DNA of 6,565 nt from Tannerella sp. (GTDB taxonomy: Bacteria; Bacteroidota; Bacteroidia; Bacteroidales; Tannerellaceae), in NCBI GenBank assembly GCA_031260095.1, contig JAIRKN010000178.1, positions 1-6,565 of the forward strand, read 5' to 3'. The position numbers and the translations under genes are program-made. Under the pieces are notes generated by a model. It was given only the letters and a program-made list of their open reading frames with translations. It had not been told where the DNA came from and did no database searches. Position 1 is the stretch's first letter. Each line of letters begins with the position of its first letter. This document shows, in pieces, positions 6,548-6,565 of the stretch.

Positions 6548-6565
6548 GTCATTCCCCGGATACGG

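Noticed and set aside
1..6565. CRISPR array, tRNA, rRNA or riboswitch
   Set aside because: No regularly spaced repeats, no cloverleaf-like segment and no recognisable riboswitch core were seen by eye on either strand.

Overview
The window carries a heavy-metal efflux operon of the HME-RND type, preceded by the decaying 3' end of an insertion sequence. All genes read on the + strand. The organism is most likely a member of Bacteroidota, probably Bacteroidales. Three things point there: a TAnnTTTG-type -7 box at 513-520, the lack of Shine-Dalgarno sequences before the genes, and the style of the proteins. Those proteins are an ISAs1-type transposase tail, a small His-rich membrane protein ending in SLRAPP, and a short CzcB-like lipoprotein adaptor. 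Species cannot be assigned from this sequence alone.

Layout. 1-400: the C-terminal part of an ISAs1-family transposase, cut by the window edge. It is broken by one in-frame stop and two single-base frameshifts, yet its original C-terminus and stop codon (398-400) can still be read. 403-413: a candidate terminal inverted repeat of that element. 414-539: AT-rich DNA (about 25% G+C by hand count) with two overlapping hairpins, a T-rich tract and a -7 box. 540-887: a 115-residue, two-helix, histidine-rich membrane protein of unknown function. 888-1090: a 203-base gap with an imperfect direct repeat and no convincing gene. 1091-2191: periplasmic adaptor lipoprotein. 2196-5267: CzcA-type RND pump. 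5264-6547: TolC-type outer membrane channel. 6548-6565: 18 bases with no feature.

How it works together. The adaptor, pump and channel form a tripartite complex that uses the proton gradient to move metal ions from the periplasm (and possibly the cytoplasm) out of the cell. The pump's fourth membrane helix carries the D-x5-D-x6-E charge pattern of divalent-cation pumps (Zn/Co/Cd/Ni) and not the copper/silver pattern. The 4-base gap between adaptor and pump and the ATGA overlap between pump and channel indicate one tightly coupled transcript. The small His-rich protein sits first in the same orientation and is the least understood part. By inference it may bind or sense metal at the periplasmic face. 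No regulator gene lies inside the window, so control must come from elsewhere or from the leader region.
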